Below are positions 51,451-63,056 of a stretch of 64,000 bases of DNA, piece by piece. Every line of letters starts with the position of its first letter. Position 1 is the stretch's first letter. A program made the position numbers and the translations under genes. This DNA is from Campylobacter concisus (GTDB lineage: Bacteria; Campylobacterota; Campylobacteria; Campylobacterales; Campylobacteraceae), in assembly GCF_002165775.1 (NCBI RefSeq), contig NZ_NDYP01000003.1, positions 310,001-374,000 on the forward strand. The letters are read 5' to 3'. The notes under the pieces are model-generated. The model was not told the origin of the DNA. It made no database searches and was given only the letters and a program-made list of their open reading frames with translations.

Positions 51451-52232
51451 CTTATCTCCTCGATCCCGCTCTCATCGTCATCTAGCACAACATTTTTTGC
51501 TTCATTTGGCTCAATTTTTAGCCCTTTTTCTATCTCGTCACTTATGAATTTAGCGTGAAGTAAAAAGAAAAAATGATCACCATTAAGCGGAAAAAATGAA
51601 CTATTTTTTATGAGCTTATGTATGCTCTCTCCGCTTGTTATAGGCGTTGCCTTGTCATTTTCGCCCCAAAATATCAAAGCCTTGCCGCTAAAGCTAGCAA
51701 AATGCTTTGTAAAATCCTCATCAACTACGTTTTTTAGGGTCTCATACATCACTCTATTCATACCGCTTACATCTTTTGTGGCAAAGAATTTATAAAATTT
51801 TCCAAATCCAAAAAGCTTAAAAATTTTAAAAATAGCGATCTTTGCGCGCACGATAAATGGCTTTTTGACAATTATGCCAGCTGAGCTTAAAAGCACAAGA
51901 TATTGCGGTCTTAGAAGCGTTGCGACCTTGCCACCAAAGCTATGACCTACGATGATATATGGCTTTATGTCAAGCTCACCACAGAAATTTTCAACGATTT
52001 TTGCGTAATCACTTGTTTTTAACGGATCAGTAATGGAGCTTTTACCAAAGCCTGGCATGTCGATATAGACATGGCAAAACTCGTTTAGATAGTGCCCAAA
52101 TGCCTTTTTCATTATCTCTTTATTAGCGCCCCAGCCGTGCAAGAAAAGCACTATTTTTTTGCATTTTGGATTTACTACTTCATAGCTGATCTCATACTCG
52201 TCTGAGCCGTACTTTACCGCCCTACTCGCCAT
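51447..52232 (-). CDS. Alpha/beta hydrolase
   Basis: A cytoplasmic alpha/beta-fold hydrolase of about 261 residues has an oxyanion-loop motif FLHGWGANKEIM, nucleophile elbow VGHSFGGKVA and a C-terminal His in GDHFFFLLHA. Substrate is not readable from the sequence. ATG 52232 (MASRAVKYGSDEY) is chosen since GAGAG lies 5-10 bp upstream; it overlaps the antitoxin-like gene by 11 bp. The gene is conserved next to murF in C. jejuni as I recall, so a cell-wall link is possible. Confidence 0.88.
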   Translation of the reverse strand: MASRAVKYGSDEYEISYEVVNPKCKKIVLFLHGWGANKEIMKKAFGHYLNEFCHVYIDMPGFGKSSITDPLKTSDYAKIVENFCGELDIKPYIIVGHSFGGKVATLLRPQYLVLLSSAGIIVKKPFIVRAKIAIFKIFKLFGFGKFYKFFATKDVSGMNRVMYETLKNVVDEDFTKHFASFSGKALIFWGENDKATPITSGESIHKLIKNSSFFPLNGDHFFFLLHAKFISDEIEKGLKIEPNEAKNVVLDDDESGIEEIR

Positions 52233-52452
52233 CGTTCTCTCTTTTTTTTGCAGCATAAATGCTCTCAAGCACGCTTACTGCTTCGCAAAGGCGCTCATAC
52301 TCTTCCATATTTAAAAGCACTGCTTCAAATTTATTATTTTTTACAATGACCGCTCTTTTTAATTCACTAGCTCCCACACGAGAGAGCACTGAACTAAAAT
52401 TTCTAACCACTTCAGTTGCTGTATAAATTTCATCTTTTGTAAAAGTTACCAT
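52222..52452 (-). CDS. Phd/YefM-type antitoxin-like protein, no toxin partner
   Basis: A 76-residue protein begins VTFTKDEIYTATEVVRNFSSVLSRV, like the DNA-binding N-terminal part of Phd/YefM antitoxins, followed by KRAVIVKNNKFEAVLLNMEEYERLCEAV, the family's 'V...G.P.AVL...EYE.L' strand-helix unit. No toxin gene follows: the next gene is the alpha/beta hydrolase, which it overlaps by 11 bp. I recall an unnamed small gene in the same slot in C. jejuni, so it is likely a domesticated regulator. Confidence 0.82.
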   Translation of the reverse strand: MVTFTKDEIYTATEVVRNFSSVLSRVGASELKRAVIVKNNKFEAVLLNMEEYERLCEAVSVLESIYAAKKRENDGE

Positions 52453-52516
52453 TGTCGCTCTTTGTGTAAAATTTTACGTAAAATATCACAAACTACTTTA
52501 TAATCTACTAAATGGC

Positions 52517-53557
52517 CTAAATTTTTCCGCGACCTTTTACTGAAGTGATCGAGTTTATGAAACTATAATCAATCTTTATATTACGCTCTCTTGGAAGTGA
52601 GTTTGCAAGAGCGTTTAAAGTGCTCTCAAAATCCTCAAATAGATAGTTTGCAAGGCTTCCTGGATTTGGATTTATCTCATTTAGATAGACCTCATCATCT
52701 ATCATAAAAAAGTCGCATCTAATGATCGCTCCATCAAATCCACAATCATAAATTTTTGAAAAGTTAAATTTGAGCTTTTGTTTTAGCTCCTCAGAAATTT
52801 CAGCCTCTTTTACCTTGTTTTCATTTGAAAAGCTAAGATATTTTTGCTCGTAGTCAAGAAATTCTTTCTTTTTTGGCTCTTCGATGATAGAAAATTTTAT
52901 CTTTCCATCTATCTTACAGCCTGCAAGGTTGTACTCTTTTACTCCCTTTATAAAAGGCTCGACAAGCACATCCTTGTCAAACTCAAATGCTACGTCTTTT
53001 GCGTAAGCTAGCTCACTGGCGTCATGCACTATATTTACGCCTATGCTACTTCCAAGTCTTGCTGGCTTTAAAATAATAGGATAGTGAAATTTTGGCTGGC
53101 TCTCACGAGTTAGCATCTCATAGTCAAGCGCCTTTACGCTAGCTTTTTGCGCTAGAAATTTAGTAAGCTCTTTGTTGTAGCTAAGCGCACTTACTTCAAG
53201 CCTTGGACCTATATATTTTATGCCGTAAAAGTCAAAAAGTGCTGCTATCTTGCCATCTTCGCCGTCCATGCCGTGGATCAAATTTATAATGACATCGCAC
53301 TCTACTTTTTTATCGCCAAAAAGAGAGTGTATGAAAAATCCACCTTTAGACAAAATGAGCTTTTTTGAATTTTTGTACTTGCCTGAGCTAAAGAAATTTG
53401 CTCTCATATCTTTCTGCTCGATAAGATAAAAATCTCTATTTGCGTCACAAAATATAAATTTTAGCTCTTGTTTTAGGACATTTTTTAAAACTATCGCACT
53501 AACTATGCTTATCTCATGTTCATAGCTCTTTGCTCCAAATATCACACCTAAATTCAT
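52517..53557 (-). CDS. ddl: D-alanine--D-alanine ligase
   Basis: Ddl makes the D-Ala-D-Ala dipeptide for peptidoglycan. The 346-residue ATP-grasp protein has [68 protein letters not shown] and [17 protein letters not shown]. Length is typical of the longer Campylobacter Ddl. ruvA lies 11 bp upstream in the same unit. Confidence 0.97.
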   Translation of the reverse strand: MNLGVIFGAKSYEHEISIVSAIVLKNVLKQELKFIFCDANRDFYLIEQKDMRANFFSSGKYKNSKKLILSKGGFFIHSLFGDKKVECDVIINLIHGMDGEDGKIAALFDFYGIKYIGPRLEVSALSYNKELTKFLAQKASVKALDYEMLTRESQPKFHYPIILKPARLGSSIGVNIVHDASELAYAKDVAFEFDKDVLVEPFIKGVKEYNLAGCKIDGKIKFSIIEEPKKKEFLDYEQKYLSFSNENKVKEAEISEELKQKLKFNFSKIYDCGFDGAIIRCDFFMIDDEVYLNEINPNPGSLANYLFEDFESTLNALANSLPRERNIKIDYSFINSITSVKGRGKI

Positions 53558-53568
53558 CTTTTTAATCC

Positions 53569-54126
53569 TTATCCTAATTTCTTTAATGCTTCTTTTATAA
53601 GATCGCTCGTGTTTTCACTCTTGCAATCAGGCAAAATTTTTACTATCTTCTCACGTTTAAAGCCAAGCGCCTCAAGCGCCATGAGAGCTTCATTTTGATA
53701 GCTTGGCACGCTCTCGTCACTTATTAGTTTTGCATCGCTTAGCTCGGCTATGATGCGCCTAGCAGTCTTTGGTCCGATACCTGGTACACTTTTAAAGGTG
53801 TTTGCATCGCCGCTTATTATGGCATTTGTAAATGCTTGCGAGCTAAGACTTGAGCAAACTGCCATTGCCGTACTTGCCCCTATTCCATTTAGCTTTATTA
53901 ACATTTCGAACATCTTTTGCTCATTTGCATCCAAAAATCCGTAGAGTAAATTTGCATCTTCTCTTATTATCTGCGTTATAGCGAGTTCAACTTTTTCACC
54001 TTTATTAAGTTTGGCCGAGCAAAAAAGCGAGATAAAAATTCCATAACTTACACCACTATTTGTCTTAAGCATCACAAATGCGGGATCTTTTTTGCTGACG
54101 ATACCTTCGATCGCTTTTATCATCAT
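53569..54126 (-). CDS. ruvA: Holliday junction DNA helicase subunit RuvA
   Basis: RuvA binds Holliday junctions and loads the RuvB motor. The 185-residue product starts [24 protein letters not shown], the OB-fold, with helix-hairpin-helix motifs [19 protein letters not shown] and [21 protein letters not shown], then the C-terminal domain III that contacts RuvB ([16 protein letters not shown]). ruvB is not adjacent. Confidence 0.96.
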   Translation of the reverse strand: MMIKAIEGIVSKKDPAFVMLKTNSGVSYGIFISLFCSAKLNKGEKVELAITQIIREDANLLYGFLDANEQKMFEMLIKLNGIGASTAMAVCSSLSSQAFTNAIISGDANTFKSVPGIGPKTARRIIAELSDAKLISDESVPSYQNEALMALEALGFKREKIVKILPDCKSENTSDLIKEALKKLG

Positions 54127-54140
54127 TTAACCTTTTATTC

Positions 54141-56054
54141 TTAAAAATTTGTATCTGTGTAGTCTTCTAATTTATTTGACTTTTTGATCTTATACTCAGC
54201 CTCATCGCCATCGCCAATCTTCTCCAAAGTAATAGCATGAGCGGTTTCATTTTGCTTTGAGATATAAGTGACATTTTGCGGAGGATCAACGATAACAAAT
54301 CTAATCTCATTTAATTCAACCCAGTTGCCTCTATTTATCACTTTTGCAGAAAATATTCCATTTTGCATGATCTCAAGCTCATCTTTTAGAGTAGACAGCA
54401 ACTCTTTTTTATCTTTAAAAATTTTTAGCAAAGTGTTATATTCATTGACTAGACCTTGATACTCTTTTAGCTTTTTCATAAAGGTAACTGGCGGTATCAC
54501 TTTAGCTTTTGAGAGCTCTTCTACCTTTGCTTTTATGGTATAAATCGAGTCTTTATTTTCATTTATGACATTTTTCTTTGTTTCAATATTTTTTAGAAGC
54601 GAAGCAAGCTCTGCTTTTGTATATTCGATCTTATTTAATTGCTCTTGCGTAGCCTCAGCACTCTCAGGCATTTTGCTAGTATCGATTATAAATTTATTGT
54701 CAGTGCCTCTTAGATATCTTACGTCTATTAAGTGTGAAGCTGTGATAGTGCAGTTTGAGCCAAGCGTATTTATTTGGATATTTTGAGCAGTTATAGAGCC
54801 ACCAACAACGCTATTTATCTTAACTCTTTTTGCTACAACATTTCCGCCTTCTAGCCTATCTATCTCGACATTTTCAGCTTCAACCTTACCGATGTGGATA
54901 GAAATTTTTGCATTCTTTGCATAAATTTTAGCCTTTTGGTGTGTTTGACCGCCGATTATTACTTCATTTGCTTTAACCATCGCATTTGCGCCGACATTTC
55001 CTTTTACCTCTATCTCGTCAGCCTCCACGATGATGCCAGTGCCGATGGCGTCTTTTATAGTATCAGTTTCCCTAACCACCAAAGTCACATTTGTATCAGT
55101 ACCTGCTTGAATAGAGCCAGTTGTTTTAAAATTTGCTTCATTTATCTCTATACGCTCTTCGATGTCAAATGAGCCATTCTTCTCAACTACATATCCTGAT
55201 TTTTTAGCGATATATATTATGCTATCGTCATTTTCTACTCTCTCTATATTTTCGCTTATACTTATCTCTTTGCCAGTATCTTCTTTTGGCTTTTCTACTG
55301 CTAATAATTTACCTCTCGCATCACGGCCATTTTGCCCTTCGTGAGACTTTTTCTCTTCCATTATCACTTCATCTTGTGCCACACCAAAAACAAAACCTCT
55401 ATCAGCGTAATCAACCTTATCTTCCTCTTTTATCGCATCAAGTTTATCTTTGTAGTAGTAAAGTATCTTTGCATCGGTAGCTTTTTTTGGATTTATACCT
55501 TGTGTTATGTTTAGTATGTAGTCTTTATCAAGTTCACCCTTTACATGCACAACTGAGGCGATTTGTTTTAGCTCGTCTTTTAGTTTACCGATCCTTATGC
55601 CTATTAAAATTTGAGCTTTCATAAGCTGTTTGGCGATATATTCAAAAAGTTTATCTTCGTAATGCTGTTCGTATTCACAATCTTTTGTGGCTTTTACCTT
55701 TGCGACTACTTTTGTAACTGTTGAATTTACACCGATTTCTATCTTTGGAAGCTTTGGCACAGCATTTAGCCTAACATCAAAAAATTCCACATCATAGACC
55801 TGCTCGATCTCTAGTGTCTCGTCAAGATAAAATGCATTATCATCAAAAAAGTCTAAATTTTCTTCAGGGACAAAAACTGGCTCTTCATTATCTTTATTTT
55901 TATAATAAGTCAAAATGTCTAAAATTTTAAAATCTATAAATTCTACCGGTACGCTGTATTGTTTGCTTAGTTCTTTAAGCGATATATAAGGCGTTGAAGT
56001 TTGAATTTGCGTTGGCGGTAAAAATCTCTCGTTTTCTTGCACGTTCTCGCTCAA
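54141..56054 (-). CDS. FapA (DUF342) flagellar assembly protein A
   Basis: A 637-residue protein of the FapA/DUF342 family. It has a helical N-terminal part with KEKSHEGQNGRDARGKLL (the 'G..G.D..G' family signature) and a long beta-helix region of DxV/N repeats (TGSIQAGTDTNVTLVVRETD, AKISIHIGKVEAENVEIDRLEGG), then a coiled coil. FapA family members affect flagellar placement in Vibrio; in Campylobacter the role is inferred. The start is TTG 56054 with GGAT upstream, since no ATG fits. murJ diverges 121 bp away. Confidence 0.85.
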   Translation of the reverse strand: MSENVQENERFLPPTQIQTSTPYISLKELSKQYSVPVEFIDFKILDILTYYKNKDNEEPVFVPEENLDFFDDNAFYLDETLEIEQVYDVEFFDVRLNAVPKLPKIEIGVNSTVTKVVAKVKATKDCEYEQHYEDKLFEYIAKQLMKAQILIGIRIGKLKDELKQIASVVHVKGELDKDYILNITQGINPKKATDAKILYYYKDKLDAIKEEDKVDYADRGFVFGVAQDEVIMEEKKSHEGQNGRDARGKLLAVEKPKEDTGKEISISENIERVENDDSIIYIAKKSGYVVEKNGSFDIEERIEINEANFKTTGSIQAGTDTNVTLVVRETDTIKDAIGTGIIVEADEIEVKGNVGANAMVKANEVIIGGQTHQKAKIYAKNAKISIHIGKVEAENVEIDRLEGGNVVAKRVKINSVVGGSITAQNIQINTLGSNCTITASHLIDVRYLRGTDNKFIIDTSKMPESAEATQEQLNKIEYTKAELASLLKNIETKKNVINENKDSIYTIKAKVEELSKAKVIPPVTFMKKLKEYQGLVNEYNTLLKIFKDKKELLSTLKDELEIMQNGIFSAKVINRGNWVELNEIRFVIVDPPQNVTYISKQNETAHAITLEKIGDGDEAEYKIKKSNKLEDYTDTNF

Positions 56055-56175
56055 AATTGATCCATTTCACATAAAATTTGACTCTTATTATCGCCAAAAT
56101 TTTATTAAATTTGGGTTATGTAAGCTTTAAAGCATCTTTTGTTACTATTGCGTTTTCAAATTTAATAGGTGGGCG

Positions 56176-57576
56176 ATGTTTATAAAAGGCTTTTTTTCAA
56201 ACTCAGTTGGCATTATGGTTTCAAGGATTCTTGGACTTATAAGAGACCTTTTAACAGCTTCTATCCTTGGAGCTGGCATATTTAGCGATCTTTTTTTTAT
56301 CGCTTTTAAAATCCCAAATTTATTTCGCCGTATCTTTGGTGAGGGCGCCTTTACGCAGGCATTTTTACCAAATTTTACAAACAGCAAGAAAAAAGCGATC
56401 TTTCAAGCTGAAATTTTTATCAAATTTTTACTTTTTATAGGCGCATTAACGCTTCTTGTAAATTTATTTACGCCCTACTTTATAAAGATCATCGCAAGCG
56501 GTCTGAGTGAACAAAATGTCACAGACGCAGTGCCACTTGTGCGTATAAATTTCTACTATCTAGTCCTTGTTTATATCGTCACTTTCATGGGTGCGCTGCT
56601 TCAGTACAAAGGGCACTTTGCAACGACTGCGTTTTCTACAGCGCTACTAAATTTAGCCATGATCGCTTCATTACTTTTGGCTCGTGGCAAGAGTGAAAGC
56701 GTGGTCGCACTTTATCTTAGCTTTGGCGTCGTTGCAGGCGGTATTTTGCAAGTTTTAGTGCATTTAATTGCTATGAAATTTAACGCTTTAAATAAAATTT
56801 TTTGGGGCGGTCTAAGCGGATATTTTAAAGGCAAAAAAGCTAGTAGCAAAGGCTTTTTTATAAATTTTTATCACGGCTTACTTGGCTCAAGTGCGATGCA
56901 GATAAGCGCATTTATGGACACTTGGCTAGCTAGCTTTTTGGTAAGTGGCTCGATAAGCTACCTCTTTTATGCAAATAGAATTTTTCAGCTTCCGCTTGCC
57001 ATCTTTGCGATCGCACTCTCTCAGGCGCTCTTTCCAAAGATCACCAGACTTTTAAAGCAAAAAGACGAGGCAAACGCGCTAGTTTGGACGAAAAAAAGCT
57101 TTTACCTGCTGCTTTGTGCCCTGCTAGCTGCCACGATCACAGGTGTTGTGTTGAGCGATTTTATCATTTGGCTCTTGTTTGAAAGGGGAAATTTTACAAG
57201 GGCAAATACGCTTGAGTGCGCCAAGGTGCTAAGTGCTTATCTCGTGGGACTCACACCATTTGGCCTAGCTAAAATTTTCTCGCTTTGGCTCTATGCAAAC
57301 ATGAAACAAAAAGAGGCAGCCAAAATTTCCATCATCTGTCTTGTGATAAATTTGATCCTGGCGGTCATTTTAATGCAAAAATTTGGAGCTGCTGGCCTTG
57401 CATTTGCAAGCTCACTTGGGGGATTTTTACAGCTTATTTTATACATAAGAGCCTTTGGAGCTAAGAGATTTTTAGCTATAATCGAGCCTAAATTTATAGC
57501 CGCTATCACTATTTCAGCGGTTTTGCTCTATTTTGGTTTAATATTTTTAAAGGATATATTTAATGCGAATTTTTGA
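56176..57576 (+). CDS. murJ: Lipid II flippase MurJ
   Basis: MurJ flips lipid II across the inner membrane. The 466-residue protein has about 13 helices and the family start [32 protein letters not shown], with [24 protein letters not shown], which holds the conserved Arg/Asn positions. Helices 1 and 2 with Arg in 'SRILGLIRD' match the MurJ central cavity. It overlaps cysS by 14 bp. AGGTGG is its ribosome-binding site. Confidence 0.95.
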   Translation: MFIKGFFSNSVGIMVSRILGLIRDLLTASILGAGIFSDLFFIAFKIPNLFRRIFGEGAFTQAFLPNFTNSKKKAIFQAEIFIKFLLFIGALTLLVNLFTPYFIKIIASGLSEQNVTDAVPLVRINFYYLVLVYIVTFMGALLQYKGHFATTAFSTALLNLAMIASLLLARGKSESVVALYLSFGVVAGGILQVLVHLIAMKFNALNKIFWGGLSGYFKGKKASSKGFFINFYHGLLGSSAMQISAFMDTWLASFLVSGSISYLFYANRIFQLPLAIFAIALSQALFPKITRLLKQKDEANALVWTKKSFYLLLCALLAATITGVVLSDFIIWLLFERGNFTRANTLECAKVLSAYLVGLTPFGLAKIFSLWLYANMKQKEAAKISIICLVINLILAVILMQKFGAAGLAFASSLGGFLQLILYIRAFGAKRFLAIIEPKFIAAITISAVLLYFGLIFLKDIFNANF

Positions 57577-58957
57577 TACTTCTAAAAGAGAAAAAGTAGA
57601 ATTTAGCCCTATTAAAGATGGTGAAGCTAGCATCTATCTGTGCGGCCCAACGGTATATGACGACGCACATTTGGGGCATGCAAAATCAGCCGTTAGCTTT
57701 GATCTTTTAAGAAGAGTTTTAAAAGCGCTTGGCTACAAGGTAAAATTTGCAAGAAACTACACTGACATAGACGATAAAATTTTAAACAAAATGGCACAAA
57801 CTGGCCAAAGCCTAAAAGAGATCACAAACAAATATATAGCACATTACGAAAGCGATATGAAGGCTCTAAACGTGCTTGATCCAGACTTTAAACCAAAGGC
57901 TACGCAGTGTCTGGAGGCGATCATTAGCTATATCGAGCTACTTATGCAAAAAGGGGCGGCATATAAGACCAGCGATGGAATTTACTTTGATACGAGCAAG
58001 GATAGCGGCTATTTTAGCATTAGTGGCAAGGATAACAATACCGATCTAATCGCGCGCGTGGCGAGCTTTGGTGAGAAAAGAGATGAAAAAGACTTTGTGC
58101 TTTGGAAATTTGACGAGAAATGGTACGAGAGTCCATTTGGCAAGGGTCGCCCAGGCTGGCACACTGAGTGTGTGGCTATGATAAGAGAATTTCTAAGTGA
58201 TAAAGAAAATGAAGAATTTGAGATCGATATCCATGCTGGAGGCATCGATCTACTCTTTCCGCACCACGAAAATGAAGCAAGTCAGTGCAGATGTGCATAT
58301 CATAAAAATTTGAGCAAATACTGGATGCACAACGGCTTTATAAAAGTAAATAATGAAAAGATGAGCAAGAGCCTAAACAATAGCTTTTTTGTAAAAGATG
58401 CTCTTAAACACGTACACGGCGAGGTACTTAGATTTTATTTGTTAACAAGCCATTACAGAGCACACTTTAACTATTCAGACGAGGATCTTTCAGCTTCTAA
58501 AAAGAGGCTTGATAAAATTTATCGGCTCAAAAAAAGAGTCGATGGCGTGCAAGCAGGTGCTGCAAATGAAAGCTTTAGAAACGAGCTACTTGAAGCACTA
58601 AGCGATGATCTAAACGCATCTAAAGCACTTGCAAGTGTCGATGAGTTTGTAAAAATGGCAAACGAAAAACTTGATAACAATCCAAAAGATAAAGCCTATA
58701 AGTCCGAAATAGTGGCAAATTTGGGTCTTATAAGTGAAATTTTGGGCATTGCTAGCACAGATTATGTTGAGTATTTTCAATTTGGTGTAAGTGACGAGCA
58801 AAAAGAGCAGATAAAAAAACTACTTGATGAGCGCGCGGTAGCCAAAAAAGAGAAAAATTTTGCAAGGGCTGATGAGATAAGAGATGAGCTAGCAAATATA
58901 AACATCTCTATCATGGATACACCAAATGGCGCAGTTTGGGAGAGAAATAATGAATAA
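57563..58957 (+). CDS. cysS: Cysteinyl-tRNA synthetase
   Basis: CysRS charges tRNA(Cys). The 464-residue class I synthetase has [20 protein letters not shown], containing the zinc Cys and HIGH-type [21 protein letters not shown] and the EKMSKSLNN (KMSKS) loop. Length is typical (461 in E. coli). It overlaps murJ by 14 bp and msbA by 8 bp, so all three are one operon. Confidence 0.97.
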   Translation: MRIFDTSKREKVEFSPIKDGEASIYLCGPTVYDDAHLGHAKSAVSFDLLRRVLKALGYKVKFARNYTDIDDKILNKMAQTGQSLKEITNKYIAHYESDMKALNVLDPDFKPKATQCLEAIISYIELLMQKGAAYKTSDGIYFDTSKDSGYFSISGKDNNTDLIARVASFGEKRDEKDFVLWKFDEKWYESPFGKGRPGWHTECVAMIREFLSDKENEEFEIDIHAGGIDLLFPHHENEASQCRCAYHKNLSKYWMHNGFIKVNNEKMSKSLNNSFFVKDALKHVHGEVLRFYLLTSHYRAHFNYSDEDLSASKKRLDKIYRLKKRVDGVQAGAANESFRNELLEALSDDLNASKALASVDEFVKMANEKLDNNPKDKAYKSEIVANLGLISEILGIASTDYVEYFQFGVSDEQKEQIKKLLDERAVAKKEKNFARADEIRDELANINISIMDTPNGAVWERNNE

Positions 58958-60674
58958 CTTTGGCTTAAAAGATGTACTAAAACGCTTTGCTCCATATTTT
59001 AAAGACTACATTCCACACTTCATCCTAGCCTTCATAGGTATGGCCCTTGCAAGTGGCGGAACAGCGGTCAGTGCGTATCTAGTGGAGCCAGTACTTAATA
59101 AAATTTTCGTTGAAAAAAATGAAACATTGCTTTATATGTTGCCATGTGCGATTATTGCCATTTATGTACTAAAAAATATAGGAACCTTTATGCAAGCCTA
59201 TTTTACGGCATATATCGGACAAGATACGATTAGAAGATTTCGTGAGAAGATGGTCGAAAATTTACTAACTTTGGATATGAAATTTTTTAATGATTTTCGA
59301 ACAGGCGAGCTAATAAGTAGAACCACAAACGATATCGACCGCATAAGATCGATAGTCTCAAGCATGATACCTGAATTTGCAAGGGAATTTATAACAATTA
59401 TTGGCCTACTTTGTGTAGTCATATATCAAAGCCCAAAGCTAGCATTTTTTGCACTTGTAGTTATGCCAATAGCGATTTATCCGATTTCTCATCTTGCAAA
59501 AAAGATGAAGAAAATTTCCAAAAAGTCACAAGAAAAGACGTCTGATATCACTTCAGCCTTGAGTGAAATTTTTACAAATATCGAGATAATTAAAGCAAAT
59601 AACGCTCAAAAATACGAGCACTCACGTTTTATTGATGAAAATAATAAGTTTTTTAAACTAAATCTTAAAACTGTAAAAATTGAGCAATTAGTAAGTCCGC
59701 TTATGGAGACGATAGGCTCTATTGGTGTTGCAGCCGTTATTATCGTAGGAGGCAAGGACGTTATCGACGGAAATATAAATATGGGTGCTTTCTTTTCATT
59801 TTTAACCGCACTTTTTATGCTCTACACTCCACTAAAACGCATCGTAAATATATACAACAAAATGCAAGACGCGATAGCCGCAAGCGAGAGAACTTTTTTC
59901 TTGATGGATAAAGTAAGCGATATAAAAGATGGTGAGAAAGAACTAAACGAAAAGATAAGACTTATCAAATTTAACAATGTCTGCCTAAACTACGGTGACA
60001 AAGAGGTTTTAAAAGGTATAAATTTAGAGGCTCGTAAGTCAGAATTTATAGCCCTAGTTGGCTCAAGTGGTGGCGGAAAAACTTCGCTTATGAATTTACT
60101 TATGAGATTTTACGACGTAAATAGCGGAGAAATTTTAATAAATGATACAAATTTAAAAGATATCAAAATCCACTCACTTCGCCAAAATATCGGTCTTGTC
60201 ACGCAGCGTGTTTATATCTTTAACGACACGATCGCTAAAAACGTAGCTTACGGCAGAGAATTTAACGAAGAAGCCGTAGTGAATGCTCTAAAAATGGCAA
60301 ATGCTTACGAGTTTGTGAGTAAGCTTGATGATGGCATCCATACCATTTTAAATGAATTTGGCACCAACCTATCAGGCGGTCAAAGACAGCGCATCGCAAT
60401 AGCCAGAGCACTTTATCAAAATCCACAAATTCTCATCTTTGACGAGGCTACTTCAGCACTTGATAATGAGAGTGAAAAAGAGATCACAAAAGCTATAAAC
60501 AACCTCAGAAACAAAAAGATCATCTTTGTCATCGCTCACCGTTTAAGCACGGTTGAAAGCGCTGATAAAATTGCGGTTTTAAGCAACGGAAGGATAGTTG
60601 ATACTGGAAGTGATGAAGAGCTTAGCAAGAGAAATGAAATTTATGCAAAACTTAAGGGCAAAGCCTTAGTTTAA
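58950..60674 (+). CDS. msbA: MsbA-like lipid A-core flippase ABC exporter
   Basis: MsbA moves lipid A-core from the inner to the outer leaflet, and is fed by lipid A synthesis (lpxD in this window). The 574-residue product has a six-helix membrane domain, Walker [18 protein letters not shown], the signature [19 protein letters not shown] and Walker [16 protein letters not shown] 58950 is chosen because GGGAG lies 7 bp upstream; this overlaps the cysS stop by 8 bp. The substrate is inferred from family and gene order. Confidence 0.92.
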   Translation: MNNFGLKDVLKRFAPYFKDYIPHFILAFIGMALASGGTAVSAYLVEPVLNKIFVEKNETLLYMLPCAIIAIYVLKNIGTFMQAYFTAYIGQDTIRRFREKMVENLLTLDMKFFNDFRTGELISRTTNDIDRIRSIVSSMIPEFAREFITIIGLLCVVIYQSPKLAFFALVVMPIAIYPISHLAKKMKKISKKSQEKTSDITSALSEIFTNIEIIKANNAQKYEHSRFIDENNKFFKLNLKTVKIEQLVSPLMETIGSIGVAAVIIVGGKDVIDGNINMGAFFSFLTALFMLYTPLKRIVNIYNKMQDAIAASERTFFLMDKVSDIKDGEKELNEKIRLIKFNNVCLNYGDKEVLKGINLEARKSEFIALVGSSGGGKTSLMNLLMRFYDVNSGEILINDTNLKDIKIHSLRQNIGLVTQRVYIFNDTIAKNVAYGREFNEEAVVNALKMANAYEFVSKLDDGIHTILNEFGTNLSGGQRQRIAIARALYQNPQILIFDEATSALDNESEKEITKAINNLRNKKIIFVIAHRLSTVESADKIAVLSNGRIVDTGSDEELSKRNEIYAKLKGKALV

Positions 60675-60727
60675 GGCGATTTTTGCTAAGATTTGCACAA
60701 AATTTTAGGCATTTTAAAGAGGTTAAA

Positions 60728-61801
60728 ATGAGCTTAAACTACGATACTTTAAAATCTATATTTTTTAAATTCGATCCTGAAACTGCCCATAAAATCGCTG
60801 AACTTGCAATGATCGGAGTAAATAAAATTTTTCCAGGATCATTAAGCTTTGTAGCAAATAAGTGCGTGGTCGATGACAATGCGCTAAAACAAAATTTATT
60901 CTCAAGCACCTACCACAATCCAGTTGGTATAGCTGGAGGCTTTGATAAAAACGCCACGATGTTTGAGGCACTAACAGCTCTTGGATTTGGGTATTTAGAA
61001 TTTGGCACATTTACTCCAAAACCTCAACCTGGAAACGATAAACCAAGACTTTTTAGGCTCATAGACGAAGAAAGCATCCAAAATGCGATGGGCTTTAACA
61101 ACGATGGCTGTGAGGCTATTAAAAATAGAGTTAAAAAACTTTATCCTTATACTTTGCCAATCTGGGCAAACATCGGTAAAAACAAGGTCACACTAAACGA
61201 AGACGCAATAAAAGACTATGAAATTTTAGTAAAAGAATTTAGTGAAATTTGCGACACATTTGTCATAAACGTCTCATCGCCAAACACGCCAAATTTAAGG
61301 GCACTGCAAGATGAGAGCTTCATAAAAGAGCTTTTTAGCGTCATTTTACCACTTACCAAAAAACCAATCATCTTTAAAATCGCTCCTGATATGAGCCACA
61401 AAGATGCGATCAGGCTTTGTAGTTGTGCGGTAGAAAACGGCGCTAGCGGCGTGCTTGTCTCAAATACAAGTGTTGATTACTCGCTCTCTCACTCGTCAAA
61501 TTTAAAAGACTTTGGCGGACTAAGCGGTAAGGTGATCGCTAAAAAGTCAAAAGAGATATTTAAAGCTGTAGCAGACGAGCTTTATGGTAAGACGACGCTT
61601 ATCGCATGCGGCGGCATAGATAGCGGTGCAGAGGCCTATGAGCGCATAAAAATGGGGGCTAATCTAGTGCAAATTTTTACAAGCTTTATCTTTAAAGGGC
61701 CGATGATCGCAAGGGATATAAATTTAGAAATTTTAGAACTTTTAAAAAGAGATGGCTTTGCTTCTATCAGCGAAGCAGTCGGCGCAGACGTTAAAAAATA
61801 G
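60728..61801 (+). CDS. pyrD: Dihydroorotate dehydrogenase (quinone), class 2
   Basis: PyrD oxidises dihydroorotate to orotate with menaquinone, at the membrane. ATG 60728 (MSLNYDTLKSIFFKFDPETAHKIAELAM) is chosen with AGAGG 7 bp upstream; the product is 357 residues. Class 2 features include an amphipathic N-terminal membrane helix, NPVGIAGGFDKNA, FGTFTPKPQPGN, NAMGFNNDG, FVINVSSPNTPNLRALQ with the catalytic Ser, and TLIACGGIDSGAEAYERIKMGANLVQIFTSF. Confidence 0.96.
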   Translation: MSLNYDTLKSIFFKFDPETAHKIAELAMIGVNKIFPGSLSFVANKCVVDDNALKQNLFSSTYHNPVGIAGGFDKNATMFEALTALGFGYLEFGTFTPKPQPGNDKPRLFRLIDEESIQNAMGFNNDGCEAIKNRVKKLYPYTLPIWANIGKNKVTLNEDAIKDYEILVKEFSEICDTFVINVSSPNTPNLRALQDESFIKELFSVILPLTKKPIIFKIAPDMSHKDAIRLCSCAVENGASGVLVSNTSVDYSLSHSSNLKDFGGLSGKVIAKKSKEIFKAVADELYGKTTLIACGGIDSGAEAYERIKMGANLVQIFTSFIFKGPMIARDINLEILELLKRDGFASISEAVGADVKK

Positions 61802-61812
61802 AGGGCAAGAGA

Positions 61813-63054
61813 TTGATAAAATTTAATAAATTTAAACTAGAAAATGGACTTGAGATTTATCACGTACCAGTAAATCCGGGCTCAAAAGTGATAAGCGTCG
61901 ATGTCTTTTATAAAGTTGGATCAAGAAATGAAGTGATGGGTAAAAGCGGCATCGCTCACATGTTAGAGCATCTAAATTTTAAATCAACCAAAAATTTACG
62001 AGCTGGGGAGTTTGACGAGATCGTAAAAGGCTTTGGTGGCGTAAATAACGCAAGTACAGGCTTTGACTATACCCACTACTTTATAAAAGCTTCAAATGAA
62101 AATTTAGATAAAACGCTTGGTCTTTTTGCTGAGCTTATGAAAAATTTAAGCCTAAAAGATAAAGAATTTCAGCCAGAGCGAGACGTGGTGCATGAAGAAC
62201 GCAGGTGGCGAACAGACAACAATCCTATGGGATACCTCTACTTTAGACTCTACAATCACGCATTTATCTACCACCCATACCACTGGACGCCAATAGGCTT
62301 TATAAAAGATATCGAAAACTGGAATATCTCCGACATAAAAGAATTTCACGCTACATACTATCAGCCAAAAAATGCGGTTTTGATGATAAGTGGCGACATT
62401 GACAAGGATGAGGCATTTAAGTTAGCCAAGAAAAATTTCTCCAAAATAAAAAACAAAAGAGCTATCCCAAAATCTCACTGTAAAGAACCTGAACAAGATG
62501 GGGCTAGAAGAGCCATTATCTACAAAGATAGCCAAACACAAATGCTAGCGATCGCTTACAAAATCCCAAATTTTAAACACGCCGATCAAGTAGGTCTAAA
62601 TGCGATCAGTGAATATCTAGCCACTGGCAAAAGCTCTATTTTACAGCAACGTCTAATCGATGAGCTAATGCTCGTAAATCAAATTTATGCTTATAATATG
62701 AGCTGCGTTGATGAAAATTTATTTATATTTTTAGCAGTTTGCAACCCGGATCTCGAGGCAACTGCGGTTGAGGCTGAAATTTTAAAGATTATAGAGGATA
62801 TTAAAAGCAAACCTATCGACAAAAACGATGTTTTGCGAGTTAAAAATTTAATCAAAAGCGACTTTATCTATTCGTTTGAAAGTGCAAGTAAGGTTGCAAA
62901 TTTATACGGCTCGTATATTGCTAGAGGCGACATAAAGCCTCTTTATGAGCTTGAAAAAAATATCGATAAGATAGATGCCAAGCTTTTAAAAGAGATAGCA
63001 AATAGATATTTTAATGAAAAAACCAGCACAACAATAATATTAAAAAAGGAATAA
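61813..63054 (+). CDS. M16 family zinc metallopeptidase (processing-peptidase-like)
   Basis: The 413-residue product has the inverted zinc motif HMLEH (H49, E52, H53) in [15 protein letters not shown] and the further family segment [19 protein letters not shown], which holds the third metal Glu. The C-terminal inactive half and single-chain length fit bacterial M16B proteins. Start is TTG 61813 ([19 protein letters not shown]) with an AGAG box near it. Cleaved substrate unknown. It lies between pyrD and dapA, an order I recall from C. jejuni. Confidence 0.9.
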   Translation: MIKFNKFKLENGLEIYHVPVNPGSKVISVDVFYKVGSRNEVMGKSGIAHMLEHLNFKSTKNLRAGEFDEIVKGFGGVNNASTGFDYTHYFIKASNENLDKTLGLFAELMKNLSLKDKEFQPERDVVHEERRWRTDNNPMGYLYFRLYNHAFIYHPYHWTPIGFIKDIENWNISDIKEFHATYYQPKNAVLMISGDIDKDEAFKLAKKNFSKIKNKRAIPKSHCKEPEQDGARRAIIYKDSQTQMLAIAYKIPNFKHADQVGLNAISEYLATGKSSILQQRLIDELMLVNQIYAYNMSCVDENLFIFLAVCNPDLEATAVEAEILKIIEDIKSKPIDKNDVLRVKNLIKSDFIYSFESASKVANLYGSYIARGDIKPLYELEKNIDKIDAKLLKEIANRYFNEKTSTTIILKKE

Positions 63055-63056
63055 AC

